Part shown: piece after piece, positions 1-9,250 of the stretch | How positions within the stretch are numbered: position 1 is the first letter of the stretch | Layout of the letters: each line of letters starts with the position of its first letter | Assembly: GCA_943787265.1 (NCBI GenBank) | Contig: CALSLT010000047.1 | Span: 45,618-109,617 of the forward strand | From: an uncultured Planctomycetaceae bacterium | GTDB taxonomy: Bacteria; Planctomycetota; Planctomycetia; Planctomycetales; Planctomycetaceae | Direction: 5' to 3' | Length of the DNA stretch: 64,000 bases | Notes under the pieces: generated by a model | The model's database searches: none | Told to the model about the DNA's origin: nothing | The model's input: the letters and a program-made list of their open reading frames with translations, nothing else | Position numbers and translations under genes: made by a program

Positions 1-774
1 TACTCTCCGTGGAGCGTGCGCGGGCCTCCGGTTCAAAGTGACGCGTTGCCAGGGTTTCTCAAGTCCTTCGATCAGATATCGGATCGCGGTTGGGTGCAAA
101 CGCAACGAAGCGGTTCAACGGGAATTGGCTAAACGCTGGAGTCGCTGCTTGAGATTCCTGAGAACAACAGCCCGGTCGGCGACTTTCTGGGCATGGAGTT
201 GAAGGCGCATCGCAGCAACGATTTGAGCAGTGCCGGCTCAAAGAGAATGAATCTGTTCCTCAAAGAACCGGCCTGGACGGACGGGCTTTCGCATCGCGAG
301 CGAATTCCGACATACGGCTACGTTGATGACAACGGGCGAGTCGCTCTGTATTCGACGGTGACAAGCGCTGAGAATTCTCACGGTCTGCGACTGGTCGTGA
401 ATACGCCCGACGAGCGACTCGAGATTCAGTACCGAGGCAAGCTCGTTGCATTCTGGACGTTTGACGTACTGCAAACTCGATTGACGGAAAAGCTGGCGGA
501 AACAGCATTCATCGGCGCGAAGTCACGCGGTGAAGGAAAGGCGGAAGAGTTTCACTACGAGTCAGTGCTGTTCTGCCAGCAGCCATCGGTTGAATCATTG
601 GTCAAGTTGATCGAGTCGCGAGATTCGATGGTTGAGATGCGAATGCACATTCGCGAAGACGGCTCAGCTCGTAATCACGGAACGGCTTTTCGAGTGCGAC
701 AGGATCAGCTTCCGCGTCTTTACATGCGGACGTTGATGTGTCGAGTCCCCGCATCGCCAGCGATGACTCGTTGA
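1..774 (+). pseudogene. MvaI/BcnI-type restriction endonuclease, 5' partial, interrupted by an in-frame TAA
   Basis: The gene enters from the left edge. One frame runs from base 1 to the TGA at 772-774, broken only by TAA at 130-132. The residues before the stop (GWVQTQRSGSTGIG) and after it (TLESLLEI...GMELKAHRS) join into one continuous block that I recognise as the MvaI/BcnI endonuclease family, which cuts DNA as a monomer with a PD-(D/E)xK-type site. The ELK triplet just after the ATG at 193 would be the catalytic core, and HGTAFRVR near the end fits the family C-terminus. A gene called from the ATG at 193 would start inside the catalytic motif, so that start is not natural. The stop replaces one residue, which in this family I expect to be Lys or Tyr, both one base from TAA. 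No methyltransferase partner is visible in the window. Family assignment is from motif memory, not from a search. Confidence 0.7.
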
Positions 775-777
775 TGC

Positions 778-1674
778 TCAGGCGGAAGGCGGAGTGGCCA
801 GATACTTCTTTTCAATCTTCGTGCCAACGGTGCCAATGCCGTAGTAGCCGATTGAGATTCTGCCCACATGAGTCAGTACGTCGTAGGCCTTCCAACGGTC
901 CCAGCCGAAGTCGGTTTCCATCCATAGAATCAGCTGCGCGTACGCTTCAGCTACTGAACGTTCCATTGGGCAGCCAGTGGCGATGGTCACGATTTCGGTC
1001 GGAGTTTCGATACGGGGACCAGTGAGCGATCTTGATTTGATCAGTTCAACTGAGATGGTCGTTTCCGCAGCCATCTCCAGGCCGGTGGCCGACAACTCGC
1101 CATGCCCCATCGCCGCATGAGCGTCACCAAGGTAGAGGTATGCTCCCTCCACGAAGACCGGCAGATGGATGGTGCTTCCCGGGCAGACTTCGACCAGATC
1201 AAGATTTCCGCCATGAGGTCCGGCTGGAAGCGTCGTCGGAATGCCAACAGCCGGCGCGGTTCCGATACAGCCGAGCATCGGCGCGTACGGGATCGCTAAG
1301 TCTTCGCTCCAGTAAACGTGCCCATCTCGAATTGGACAAACATGAGCCCCCGGCGGCACATCGGTGCCCAACCACTCACAAAGTTGTTTGGGGGCTCCCG
1401 TGTAAGTCGCTGCCTGTCCGTCTCGCGGCTCGATCTGCTGGATTGTGACGGCGATGGAGTCGCCTGGTTCCGCACCTTCAACGAAAATAGGACCCGCCAC
1501 CGGATTACTGAATGGCATCGCCGCTTTGTCGCGCCGGTCGTCGTTGGTTCGAATCTGTCCCGACAGAGCATCTTCCGATTCAACGAGCAACGTGTCCCCC
1601 GGCATGATCCGAACGCGTGGTTCAAGGTGTCGGCTGAATTCATAGACGAGAGGTTCGGCAGAAACTTTATTCAT
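778..1674 (-). CDS. acetamidase/formamidase family protein
   Basis: 298 residues, close to the usual size of FmdA/AmdA-type amidases, which hydrolyse formamide or acetamide to ammonia and the acid in the cytoplasm. Family blocks are visible: NPVAGPIFVEGAEPGD at residues 57-72, GPHGGNLD at 152-159 and GDAHAAMGHGE at 183-193. The open frame extends upstream to 1782, but the ATG at 1674 has AAGGAA about eight bases before it and matches the family N-terminus, so I take that start. It is divergent from the exported TIM-barrel gene at 1978. It lies upstream of a region rich in C-N hydrolases, but no operon link to them is visible. Substrate is not decided by the sequence. Confidence 0.85.
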   Translation of the reverse strand: MNKVSAEPLVYEFSRHLEPRVRIMPGDTLLVESEDALSGQIRTNDDRRDKAAMPFSNPVAGPIFVEGAEPGDSIAVTIQQIEPRDGQAATYTGAPKQLCEWLGTDVPPGAHVCPIRDGHVYWSEDLAIPYAPMLGCIGTAPAVGIPTTLPAGPHGGNLDLVEVCPGSTIHLPVFVEGAYLYLGDAHAAMGHGELSATGLEMAAETTISVELIKSRSLTGPRIETPTEIVTIATGCPMERSVAEAYAQLILWMETDFGWDRWKAYDVLTHVGRISIGYYGIGTVGTKIEKKYLATPPSA

Positions 1675-1977
1675 CGTCGGTTTCCTTGTTGCGATCAGAT
1701 CACGCGCGATCGGCTGAGTGTGGGCGAGGTTGTCGTTTTCGGCAACTGTGTTATCGCTCGTGATCAGGAGTAAACAATCCACTCGACGATACCATCACTT
1801 GTAGGCACGCAACGGCCCCTATTGCTGCAGCGGTGACCGTGACTCCGTAATATCTGGCAAGGTGGGGGTTACCTCAACGCGGCTGTGTGTAACGAATAGT
1901 CGTCCAGCGGTCTGCATCCCCAACGAAGTGTGGAGTCGCGGTTTTAACCAGTCTGACCTGACTACGGAGTCGATCTC
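1675..1977. other. divergent intergenic region
   Basis: About 300 bases between the divergently transcribed amidase and TIM-barrel genes. It should hold both promoters. I see no convincing sigma-70 boxes, repeat or RNA gene. The unused N-terminal extension of the amidase frame (1675-1782) lies here. Confidence 0.4.
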
Positions 1978-3600
1978 GTGACTGAGACATCTCGCCGGGA
2001 GTTTCTAGTTGGTGTCGCGGCCGGCAGTATCGCCGGCCGAGCGGAACTGAATGCCAGGTATGCGTTTGCCGCAGAAGAGAAGAACGGATTGCTCAAAGCT
2101 CGGCAGGAAGCGGCGAACCGTCGACGGCGAGTCATCTATAACAACGATGGAGACGACATTTGGGCGAAGGGGGCCGACAGTGTCGAGAAGTTTCTGGCCG
2201 TCCGTCATACGCCTCTATTGAACACGCACGTCGACAGCATTCACTACTGCACGACGCAAAGCTTCAACCACTTCACACACGACACACGCGTCGCGGAGAT
2301 GTTTCGTGCTAAATCTGGCAAATTCGCCGGCAACAATTTGGAGGCATTTCTCGACCAGAAGACCGATGGGCTGAGGATGTCGAGCGAGTTTGCTCGGAAG
2401 AACGGCCTGGAGTCGATCTGGACGCTTCGCATGAACGACATCCACGACGTCTGGACAGCGGAGTTTCTGCCAAAATGGAAACGTCAGGATTCGACACGCG
2501 TGATGTCGACACTTGTTGAAGCCAAAGATTTCAACGATCGCCGGCGGTTGTGGAGTCTCGTTGACTTCGAACACCCGGATGTCCAGCCTCGATTGGTCGC
2601 GATCATTGAAGAAGTGCTGCAGAACTATGACGTCGACGGCGTCGAACTCGACTTTATGCGGGCACCGTTTTATTTCAGAACTGGTTACCTGGGGCAGGCT
2701 GCGACCGAGGCACAGATTGGAGTTTTGACCCGCCTTGTTCGAGCAATTCGCCAGCTTGTTCTGAAAGAAAGTGAGAAGCAGAACAAACCGCTTCTGCTGT
2801 CTGCTCGCGTGCCGTCTACGGTCGCGCTTTGTCGCCGGATTGGAATTGACCTCAAGTCCTGGCTGGAAGAACGACTGCTCGACGCGATGTCGCTAGGTGG
2901 TGGCTACATCACATTTGACTTGCCAGTGACTGAACTTATTGGTTTGGGGCGGCAACACGAAGTACCCGTGTATCCATGCCTCAGCCAGTCCGGACTGATG
3001 CAAAGGCCGCCGCGTGGTACTTCCACGAAACAGCCTCCGGAAGCATGGTTCGGCGCCGCTGCTCGGCTGTGGGCCGACGGGGCGAACGGGATCTATTCGT
3101 TCAATCTGTTTCCCGGACCGGGGACGGACGCCGACCGCAAGTATGCCCATGAAGTTCTGACGACGATCGGTTCGCCTGCGAAGTTGCAGGCCTCAACAAT
3201 TCAATACGCAATGTCCGACGCCGGCTCGTGGATGCCCTCTCACTACTGGGCGAAAGATGCCGCTGATTACTTGGAAGCACTGCCGCTTCCACTCAAATCA
3301 AACGAATTCACGCAAACCTACATGATCGTTTCTGAGGATTTGAGAGGATCAGACATCAGAGTGACGGCTGAAGTGCGAGTCGACTTCACCGGCCTGTCAA
3401 AAGACTCGGAGCCGACAATTCTGTTCGGGTCAGCAAATTTCGGACCTCAGGCCGACGGAGAGGAAATCGCAGGTGTCCGGCGATTCACCTGTCGAGTGCC
3501 GCTGCAGGCAATTTCAAAAGGCCGCAATCGGGTCATGGTGAAAGTTGCGGAGGTCGGGGCCAAACTTGTGGGTGTCGAGTTATGGATCAAGCGTCCGTAG
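1978..3600 (+). CDS. Tat-exported glycoside-hydrolase-like TIM-barrel protein
   Basis: 540 residues from a GTG start. The N-terminus has a twin-arginine signal (SRREFLVGV, residues 5-13) followed by a small-residue segment and a possible cleavage near residue 31, so export in folded form is likely. The segment DVDGVELDF at residues 218-226 is a typical beta-strand end of GH10-like or GHL10 barrels, where Asp/Glu residues form the active site. Residues 400-540 look like a beta-rich domain following the barrel. It could degrade extracellular polysaccharide, but no specific glycosidase family can be named from the motifs. It converges with the PQQ propeller gene, leaving two bases between them. 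Confidence 0.6.
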   Translation: MTETSRREFLVGVAAGSIAGRAELNARYAFAAEEKNGLLKARQEAANRRRRVIYNNDGDDIWAKGADSVEKFLAVRHTPLLNTHVDSIHYCTTQSFNHFTHDTRVAEMFRAKSGKFAGNNLEAFLDQKTDGLRMSSEFARKNGLESIWTLRMNDIHDVWTAEFLPKWKRQDSTRVMSTLVEAKDFNDRRRLWSLVDFEHPDVQPRLVAIIEEVLQNYDVDGVELDFMRAPFYFRTGYLGQAATEAQIGVLTRLVRAIRQLVLKESEKQNKPLLLSARVPSTVALCRRIGIDLKSWLEERLLDAMSLGGGYITFDLPVTELIGLGRQHEVPVYPCLSQSGLMQRPPRGTSTKQPPEAWFGAAARLWADGANGIYSFNLFPGPGTDADRKYAHEVLTTIGSPAKLQASTIQYAMSDAGSWMPSHYWAKDAADYLEALPLPLKSNEFTQTYMIVSEDLRGSDIRVTAEVRVDFTGLSKDSEPTILFGSANFGPQADGEEIAGVRRFTCRVPLQAISKGRNRVMVKVAEVGAKLVGVELWIKRP

Positions 3601-3602
3601 CG

Positions 3603-4907
3603 TTACTTCGACAACTCAAAGCACTTCAGATTCCCACTCCGGTCCTTGCAGTACAGCCGCCCGTTTGACAGAACGATGTGCGGCCACACGTCGCTCTCAG
3701 ATAGTGCTTTTTTACGAGCGAGTGCGGTGTACTTTTGCGGAGAGCGAACGGCCGTCTCCGTCAGCACCAGATCGCCACGGTCGGCCCAGACGATCAGGCG
3801 GTCGTCGTTTGTCACGAGACAGGATGCCGTGTCGCCGAAGATGCCGCCGCGGCACAGCGGCTTGCCTGTTTCAAAATCGAGGCAGTACAAGCCTCGCCAG
3901 CACCAGTAGATGTGCCCTTTGTGGATGACTGGCGAGCAGACCCCCGATGCAAACGGCTGCTTCCACACTTCCTTCACGCCGGACAGCGAAATGTCGACAC
4001 GGCAGATTGAATACTGGTTGTACTCGGAAGTGATGACGATCGAATTGCCCAGGACCGCTGGCGTCGCAATGCTGTTGGCAAAGTCGGTTTCCCAGGGAAA
4101 CTCGGCCAGCGTTTCGCCCTGATGTCCGACATCCAGTCTTGCAACGAGCAGATTGTGAATCGTCAGGACGGCGACGCACGGAATATTCTGGACCGTGATG
4201 GGAACCAAACCGCCGGTATGCCCTGCCGGGTCTTTTGATTCTGATGTCCAGACTCGTTGGCCGGTCCGTTTGTCGAAGGCAAACAGGTTTCCTTCGTCGT
4301 CACCGACTTCGGCGATAATCCAGTCGTCGTGGATCAATGGCGATCCTGTGTAGCCGTAGTCTCTGAGTCGTCGTCTGCCAACCAGAGGTCGTTGCGGAAC
4401 TTCGTATTGTTGGTAGAAGTTCACGCTCCAAACGAGTTTGCCTTCGCTCGCCGTGTCCCAGCAATTCAGGTCGCCGTCCGTGCTGAGCGTGTAAAGAAAA
4501 CCCGTCTTCGGATCGAAGGTCGGACTGGCGGACGGCCCGGAGTACAGTCCTTTGTCACCCTCACTGCGTCGGCCATACTCGGGGCACTCGTACTGTTGGG
4601 CCCAAAGTCGCTTTCCGGTCTTCGCGTCGAGACAAACGACGACGTCGCGGGGCGATGGTTCACGAGTCCAACCCAGACTGTAAACCTTCCCGTCGACAAC
4701 GATCGGTGCACTGGCCCCGGCTTCAGATTTCGTTTCCCACGCCAGCTTCATCGGCCAGTCGGTCCCGTCCCATCCTGAATGCTCAGTCGAGACAGCATTG
4801 TGCGTGGGGCCGCGCCAGTGCGGCCAGTCTGCAGCTTCTGTGGAAGCTGCAATGCACAAACAGCAGATTGCCAGAATCCACCTTGCCATAACGTTGAATT
4901 CAGACAT
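3603..4907 (-). CDS. exported PQQ-like beta-propeller protein
   Basis: About 434 residues with a signal peptide (WILAICCLCIAASTEA) and the WPHWRGP opening that marks the planctomycete PQQ-binding-like propellers. Repeats with the pattern GK.YSL, D.KTGK.LW, FDKRTGQRVW and LDFETGKPL are the blades of a BamB/quinoprotein-dehydrogenase-like fold. It lacks features that would prove PQQ binding, so a periplasmic scaffold is as likely as an alcohol dehydrogenase. The frame opens at a TTG one codon before ATG 4907; I use the ATG. It lies downstream of the DUF1501 gene at 4964, with a 56-base gap, and may be its last co-transcribed gene. Confidence 0.75.
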   Translation of the reverse strand: MSEFNVMARWILAICCLCIAASTEAADWPHWRGPTHNAVSTEHSGWDGTDWPMKLAWETKSEAGASAPIVVDGKVYSLGWTREPSPRDVVVCLDAKTGKRLWAQQYECPEYGRRSEGDKGLYSGPSASPTFDPKTGFLYTLSTDGDLNCWDTASEGKLVWSVNFYQQYEVPQRPLVGRRRLRDYGYTGSPLIHDDWIIAEVGDDEGNLFAFDKRTGQRVWTSESKDPAGHTGGLVPITVQNIPCVAVLTIHNLLVARLDVGHQGETLAEFPWETDFANSIATPAVLGNSIVITSEYNQYSICRVDISLSGVKEVWKQPFASGVCSPVIHKGHIYWCWRGLYCLDFETGKPLCRGGIFGDTASCLVTNDDRLIVWADRGDLVLTETAVRSPQKYTALARKKALSESDVWPHIVLSNGRLYCKDRSGNLKCFELSK

Positions 4908-4963
4908 CAATCCGCTCAGTCAGGATGGTGGTGAAATTTCCGGAAATCGCAATAACGTTGTCG

Positions 4964-6424
4964 TCAGGCGATGGGGGCCTTCAGTATCCCGTTGACAATT
5001 TTCGCTGGCTGGCCGTCCGTCAATCGCTCCTGTCGTGTCGATCGCTCAAATAGTAGTTCGCGATGGTCGAGGCCGAACAAGTGCAGCAGTGTGGCGTGAT
5101 AATCGAAATGCGTGACGGGATCGGCGGTCGCACGGAAGCCGAGTTCATCGGTCTCGCCGTGGACAGACCCCGCTTTCACGCCGCCGCCAGCGAGCCACAT
5201 GCTGAAGCCGTATGGGTTGTGGTCGCGACCGATTGGCTTTTGCGTCTCGATGATTGGTAGACGTCCCATCTCGCCGCCCCAATGGACCAGCGTTGTGTCG
5301 AGCAATCCGCGTGACTTCAGATCTTTGATGAGGGCCGCCGATGGCTGGTCGGTCCTGCGGCACATCACTGGCAGTCGCCCGTGGATGTCGGAATGGTGAT
5401 CCCACTGCTGATACGCGTTGTGGAGCTGCACAAAACGGACTCCGCGTTCGACGAGTCGACGGGCAATGAGACATCGCGCCCCGAATTCGCGGGTCTCCAC
5501 TTGATCCAGTCCGTAGAGCTTCTTCGTCGCTTCCGATTCGCTCGAAAAATCGAGGGCTTCCTTTGCTGCGATCTGCATCCGGGCGGCCAGCTCATAGCTG
5601 GCGATGCGGGCCTCAAGATCGTTCTCTCCTGGGTGCTGCTTCAGATGCTCGCGATTAAATTCGTCCAGGAACGCAAGCCATTTCCGCTGGGCCGGACCTC
5701 GCAAATGTATGGGAGCATCAAGGTCTAGGATGCGGGGCTCGCGCGGGCGAACTACGGTGCCCTGGTAAATGGAGGGGATGAAGCCGTTCGACCAGTTCGC
5801 GTCACGATCGAGCGGCAATCCATCTTCAGCAGTCAATACGACGAATGCCGGAAGGTCCTGGCTTTCGGTCCCAAGTCCATAGGTAAGCCAACTGCCGAGC
5901 GAGGGACGTCCGCGAACGGGTCGGCCGGTATTGATCGATGCGATCGCCGGGCCGTGGGAACTGTTGAACGTCTGCATTGAGCGAATGAGTGTGATGTCGT
6001 CGGCGATGCTGCCGATGTGTGGCAGCAGTTCGCTCATCGCGATGCCGCTTTCGCCGTAGCGGCGGAACTTCCATTTACTGCCGAGCAGTTTGCGGCTGTT
6101 GCGTGCCGCCATGTTGGAACCGAGTTTGAGCTCGCCGGTGAACTCCGTGTCATTCCGTTTGTCGACTTCAGGTTTTGGATCGAACAGATCGATCTGGCTG
6201 GGGCCTCCGCTGGTAAAGATCGAGATCATCGCCCGAGCCGCTGGCTCCGTGTGAGGCGGCTTCGGCGTGAGGTCGTGCGTCGGCCGTTCCAGTGTCGGCT
6301 TGACCGGATCGGCCGCGAAGCCATCGTTGGCAAGCAGCCACGTTGCAGCGATCCCGCCCAGCCCCATCGACTGAGATGAGAGAAACGCACGTCGGGAAAG
6401 TGCCGTATGGATGTGGTGTTGCAT
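4964..6424 (-). CDS. DUF1501 domain-containing exported protein
   Basis: 486 residues. A Tat-like signal (LSRRAFLSSQSMGLGG) opens the protein. SIFTSGGPSQIDLFDPKPE, LVHWGGEMGRLP and GRDHNPYGFSMWLAGGGVKAG are the standard blocks of DUF1501, a family distantly related to sulfatases and alkaline phosphatases and greatly expanded in planctomycetes. Its activity is not established. It follows the PSCyt/DUF1553 gene at 6463 by 38 bases, the usual gene pair in this phylum, so the two are probably co-transcribed and act together in the periplasm. Confidence 0.9.
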   Translation of the reverse strand: MQHHIHTALSRRAFLSSQSMGLGGIAATWLLANDGFAADPVKPTLERPTHDLTPKPPHTEPAARAMISIFTSGGPSQIDLFDPKPEVDKRNDTEFTGELKLGSNMAARNSRKLLGSKWKFRRYGESGIAMSELLPHIGSIADDITLIRSMQTFNSSHGPAIASINTGRPVRGRPSLGSWLTYGLGTESQDLPAFVVLTAEDGLPLDRDANWSNGFIPSIYQGTVVRPREPRILDLDAPIHLRGPAQRKWLAFLDEFNREHLKQHPGENDLEARIASYELAARMQIAAKEALDFSSESEATKKLYGLDQVETREFGARCLIARRLVERGVRFVQLHNAYQQWDHHSDIHGRLPVMCRRTDQPSAALIKDLKSRGLLDTTLVHWGGEMGRLPIIETQKPIGRDHNPYGFSMWLAGGGVKAGSVHGETDELGFRATADPVTHFDYHATLLHLFGLDHRELLFERSTRQERLTDGQPAKIVNGILKAPIA

Positions 6425-6462
6425 GGTGGTTACTGATGGGGAATTCGTCGAACGGCATCGGT

Positions 6463-9114
6463 TTAGTCTACATACAAAAACGCATTGTTACTCAACAGGA
6501 ACTGACAGAAGGCCGCCAGTGCCTGTTTCTCTGGCTGATCGGCGAACCGGACCGTCTTCGCTTCCTCCGGTGTCAGTTCGCTGATTCTTTGCCGGGCGAG
6601 TTTCTTTTGCACTTCAAAAAACGCCACACTTCGTTCGATCTGTTCTGGAGTTGGTTCACTCGACAGAGCCAATCTCCACGCCCGACGAACCTGTGTCGTT
6701 ACATCATTGCCAGAATCCTTCGCTACTCGCTCGGCGAAGATTTCGGATTGCTTCAGCAGGTCCGCGTTGTTCATAAACAACAGCGCCTGATTTGCCACCG
6801 TCGATGAGTTCCGCTGTTCGCAGTTGGGTGTCATCGTCGGAGCATCGAACGCTGCGAGCATGCCCAGTTTCAGCGTTCGCCGTGCCTGCACGTAGATACT
6901 GCGACGGAAGGCAGCGTTTCCCTTTAACGCAACGACGCGTCCTTCTCGGTCATTCTTCGGCGTCCCGATCACAACCTGCCCGACGCCATCGGCTGTGACT
7001 GACATCGGCGGTCCATACAGCGTCGCATTGAGATTCCCCGAAACGGTAAGCACGGAGTCGCGAATCGATTCCGCATCGAGTCGCCGCAGATTCATCCGGC
7101 CCAGCAGGCGATTGTCCGGATCGATGGCATCGAGCGTCTCGGTCCGCGTTGACGACTGTCGGTAAACGGTGGACATCATGAGCAACTTATGGAATGCCTT
7201 GAGTCGCCAGCCGCTCTTGACGAAGTGATCGGCGAGCCAATCGAGCAGCTCCGGATGCGTGGGCCGTTCGCCCTGCGAACCGAAGTCGCCCGGCGTTCCC
7301 ACAATGCCCCGTCCGAAGTGATGCATCCAGATTCGATTGACGAGGACACGTCCAGCGAGTGGGTGCTGCCCGCTGGTGAGAAGTTTGGCATAGGCCAGCC
7401 GACGACCACTGGTCTCCAACCCGGAGTTGCTGGTGCCCACCAGCGGCTTACCGTGCGTCAAGACTGACAATCCGCCGGGAAGGACTTCCTCGGCCGGCTG
7501 AGTGTGGCGACCGCGGCGAAACAGGTACGTCACAGGTACGTTGCCGGGGATCTCGGAGAGCGTTCGAATGAAGTTCTCTTTGGGTCGTCGCGCCGTGATT
7601 TTTGCAATGCGACTGTTGTGCTCCTTCAACTCCTTCTGGTATCGCTCGGCATAAAGCTGGCTGAGTGTGCCCACGTAAACGTCAAGTGCGAAGTATTTCT
7701 TCAGGATCGCGACCTGCTCGGGATTGCGGTCGGAACGCGAACGATTCAGAACGCCGTCGCGGATGACATCGGCCTTTGCCTGTACGTCAGCCGGCAGCTT
7801 TGCAATCTCAAACTCAAGAGCGTCAGCAAGGTGTCGTTTGATCTGGGCGGCCCGCTCGTCGGCCGCCTGCTTGAGTTCGGCATCGACGTCTTCGGAAAGC
7901 TGACGTTCGGCGTCGCTCCAGAGCGAGATTCGCCGCTCCTCCGTTGATTGCCAGTTCTTCCAGTCGTAGGCAGGTTCGAAGATCGCTCGCATGCGGTGAT
8001 AGTCCACGTGCGTGATCGGGTCGAAGCGATGGTTGTGACATCTCGCGCAGCCGATCGACATTCCCAGCAGGGATGACGAAACGATGTTGATCGTCTCCGC
8101 GAGGACTTCGTTGCGTGCAATATCCTGATTGACGGCTCGGTCGGAAGTGCCGTCCGGTCCGTTCCGGAGAAAGCCGGTCGCAATGAGTCGGTCCTTGTCC
8201 GCGTCGGAAAGATTCCGGTACGGACGGGAAACCAACTCGTCCCCGGCAAGCTGCTCCGTGAGAAACAGATCAAGCGGTTTATCGGCATTCAACGATCGGA
8301 TGACATAATCGCGGTACTTCCACGCGGATTCGCGGACGCGGTCCTTCTCACTGTAGCCATCGCTGTCGGCATAGCCGGCGATGTCGAGCCAGTGGCGTCC
8401 CCAACGCTCACCATAGTGATCGGAATCGAGCAAGCGATCGAGAAGCCGCGACCAGGCATCCGGATGTTGGTCGGCAAGGAACGCATCAACGTCCTCTGGA
8501 GATGGCGGAAGGCCGATCAGATCAAAGTAAGCCCGCCGAATCAGCGTCCGCTTATCGGCATCTGGAGAGAAGCTGAGCCCATCTCGTTCAAGGCGTTTCA
8601 GCACGAAAGCATCGACCGGAGTTCGCACTCGATTGGTCGCGTTCACTTCAGGAACGGGCGGAGCCACAACCGGTTGAAACGACCAGAAGCTCCGTTCTTC
8701 CTTGGTAAAGGTGAGTTGGTCGACGTTGGCCGGTTCAGGACGCGCGGTTCGAGCCCCCTGGTCAATCCACTCCCGAATGACTTGCAGTTCTTTGGCTGAA
8801 ACTTTCGGCTCGCCCGGCGGCATCTCGCCGCTTTCGAGTCGCTCAATCAGATAGCTCTCGCCGGCGTTTCCCGACACGACTGCCGGCCCCGAATCTCCAC
8901 CCGACAAAAGCAACCGGACAAGCCGCACGTCGAGACTCCCCTCAGCCTTCGACTCCTCGCCGTGGCACTGAAAACAGTGAGTTTTAAGAATCGGCCGCAC
9001 ATCCGCCTCGAATGTCCGCTTTGTCCTCGCGACGGCAACGGAAGATGCGACGGTAGCCAGCGTTGCCACAAACAGAATACAGCGCGGCAAGTTCAAGTCG
9101 TTTACGGTCATCAT
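6463..9114 (-). CDS. planctomycete cytochrome C, DUF1549 and DUF1553 protein (PSD1 type)
   Basis: About 883 residues. After a signal segment comes the planctomycete cytochrome c domain with a heme-binding CFQCH motif near residue 47, then the DUF1549 block (RRAYFDLIGLPPSPEDV, YGERWGRHWLDIAGYADS), which contains a second CxxCH (CARCH) followed by NHRFDPIT, then DUF1553 (RVLVNRIWMHHFGRGIV, NSSTVANQALLFMNN). It is probably a periplasmic, possibly heme-bearing protein; the reaction is unknown. Open frame starts at a TTG at 9120, but ATG 9114 or 9111 is a more likely start. It forms a two-gene unit with the DUF1501 gene downstream. Confidence 0.9.
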   Translation of the reverse strand: MMTVNDLNLPRCILFVATLATVASSVAVARTKRTFEADVRPILKTHCFQCHGEESKAEGSLDVRLVRLLLSGGDSGPAVVSGNAGESYLIERLESGEMPPGEPKVSAKELQVIREWIDQGARTARPEPANVDQLTFTKEERSFWSFQPVVAPPVPEVNATNRVRTPVDAFVLKRLERDGLSFSPDADKRTLIRRAYFDLIGLPPSPEDVDAFLADQHPDAWSRLLDRLLDSDHYGERWGRHWLDIAGYADSDGYSEKDRVRESAWKYRDYVIRSLNADKPLDLFLTEQLAGDELVSRPYRNLSDADKDRLIATGFLRNGPDGTSDRAVNQDIARNEVLAETINIVSSSLLGMSIGCARCHNHRFDPITHVDYHRMRAIFEPAYDWKNWQSTEERRISLWSDAERQLSEDVDAELKQAADERAAQIKRHLADALEFEIAKLPADVQAKADVIRDGVLNRSRSDRNPEQVAILKKYFALDVYVGTLSQLYAERYQKELKEHNSRIAKITARRPKENFIRTLSEIPGNVPVTYLFRRGRHTQPAEEVLPGGLSVLTHGKPLVGTSNSGLETSGRRLAYAKLLTSGQHPLAGRVLVNRIWMHHFGRGIVGTPGDFGSQGERPTHPELLDWLADHFVKSGWRLKAFHKLLMMSTVYRQSSTRTETLDAIDPDNRLLGRMNLRRLDAESIRDSVLTVSGNLNATLYGPPMSVTADGVGQVVIGTPKNDREGRVVALKGNAAFRRSIYVQARRTLKLGMLAAFDAPTMTPNCEQRNSSTVANQALLFMNNADLLKQSEIFAERVAKDSGNDVTTQVRRAWRLALSSEPTPEQIERSVAFFEVQKKLARQRISELTPEEAKTVRFADQPEKQALAAFCQFLLSNNAFLYVD

Positions 9115-9250
9115 GGTCAACTGGCTGAAACTAGATCACGTCTAAGGTGTCATCAGTGAAGTATCGGCGTGAAGTGCATTTCTGTTGTTCGAAGCATCTC
9201 GAATCACTCGTCGCAGCGCCAGGTGCAGTGCTGCGACCACCAGTTCTAGT

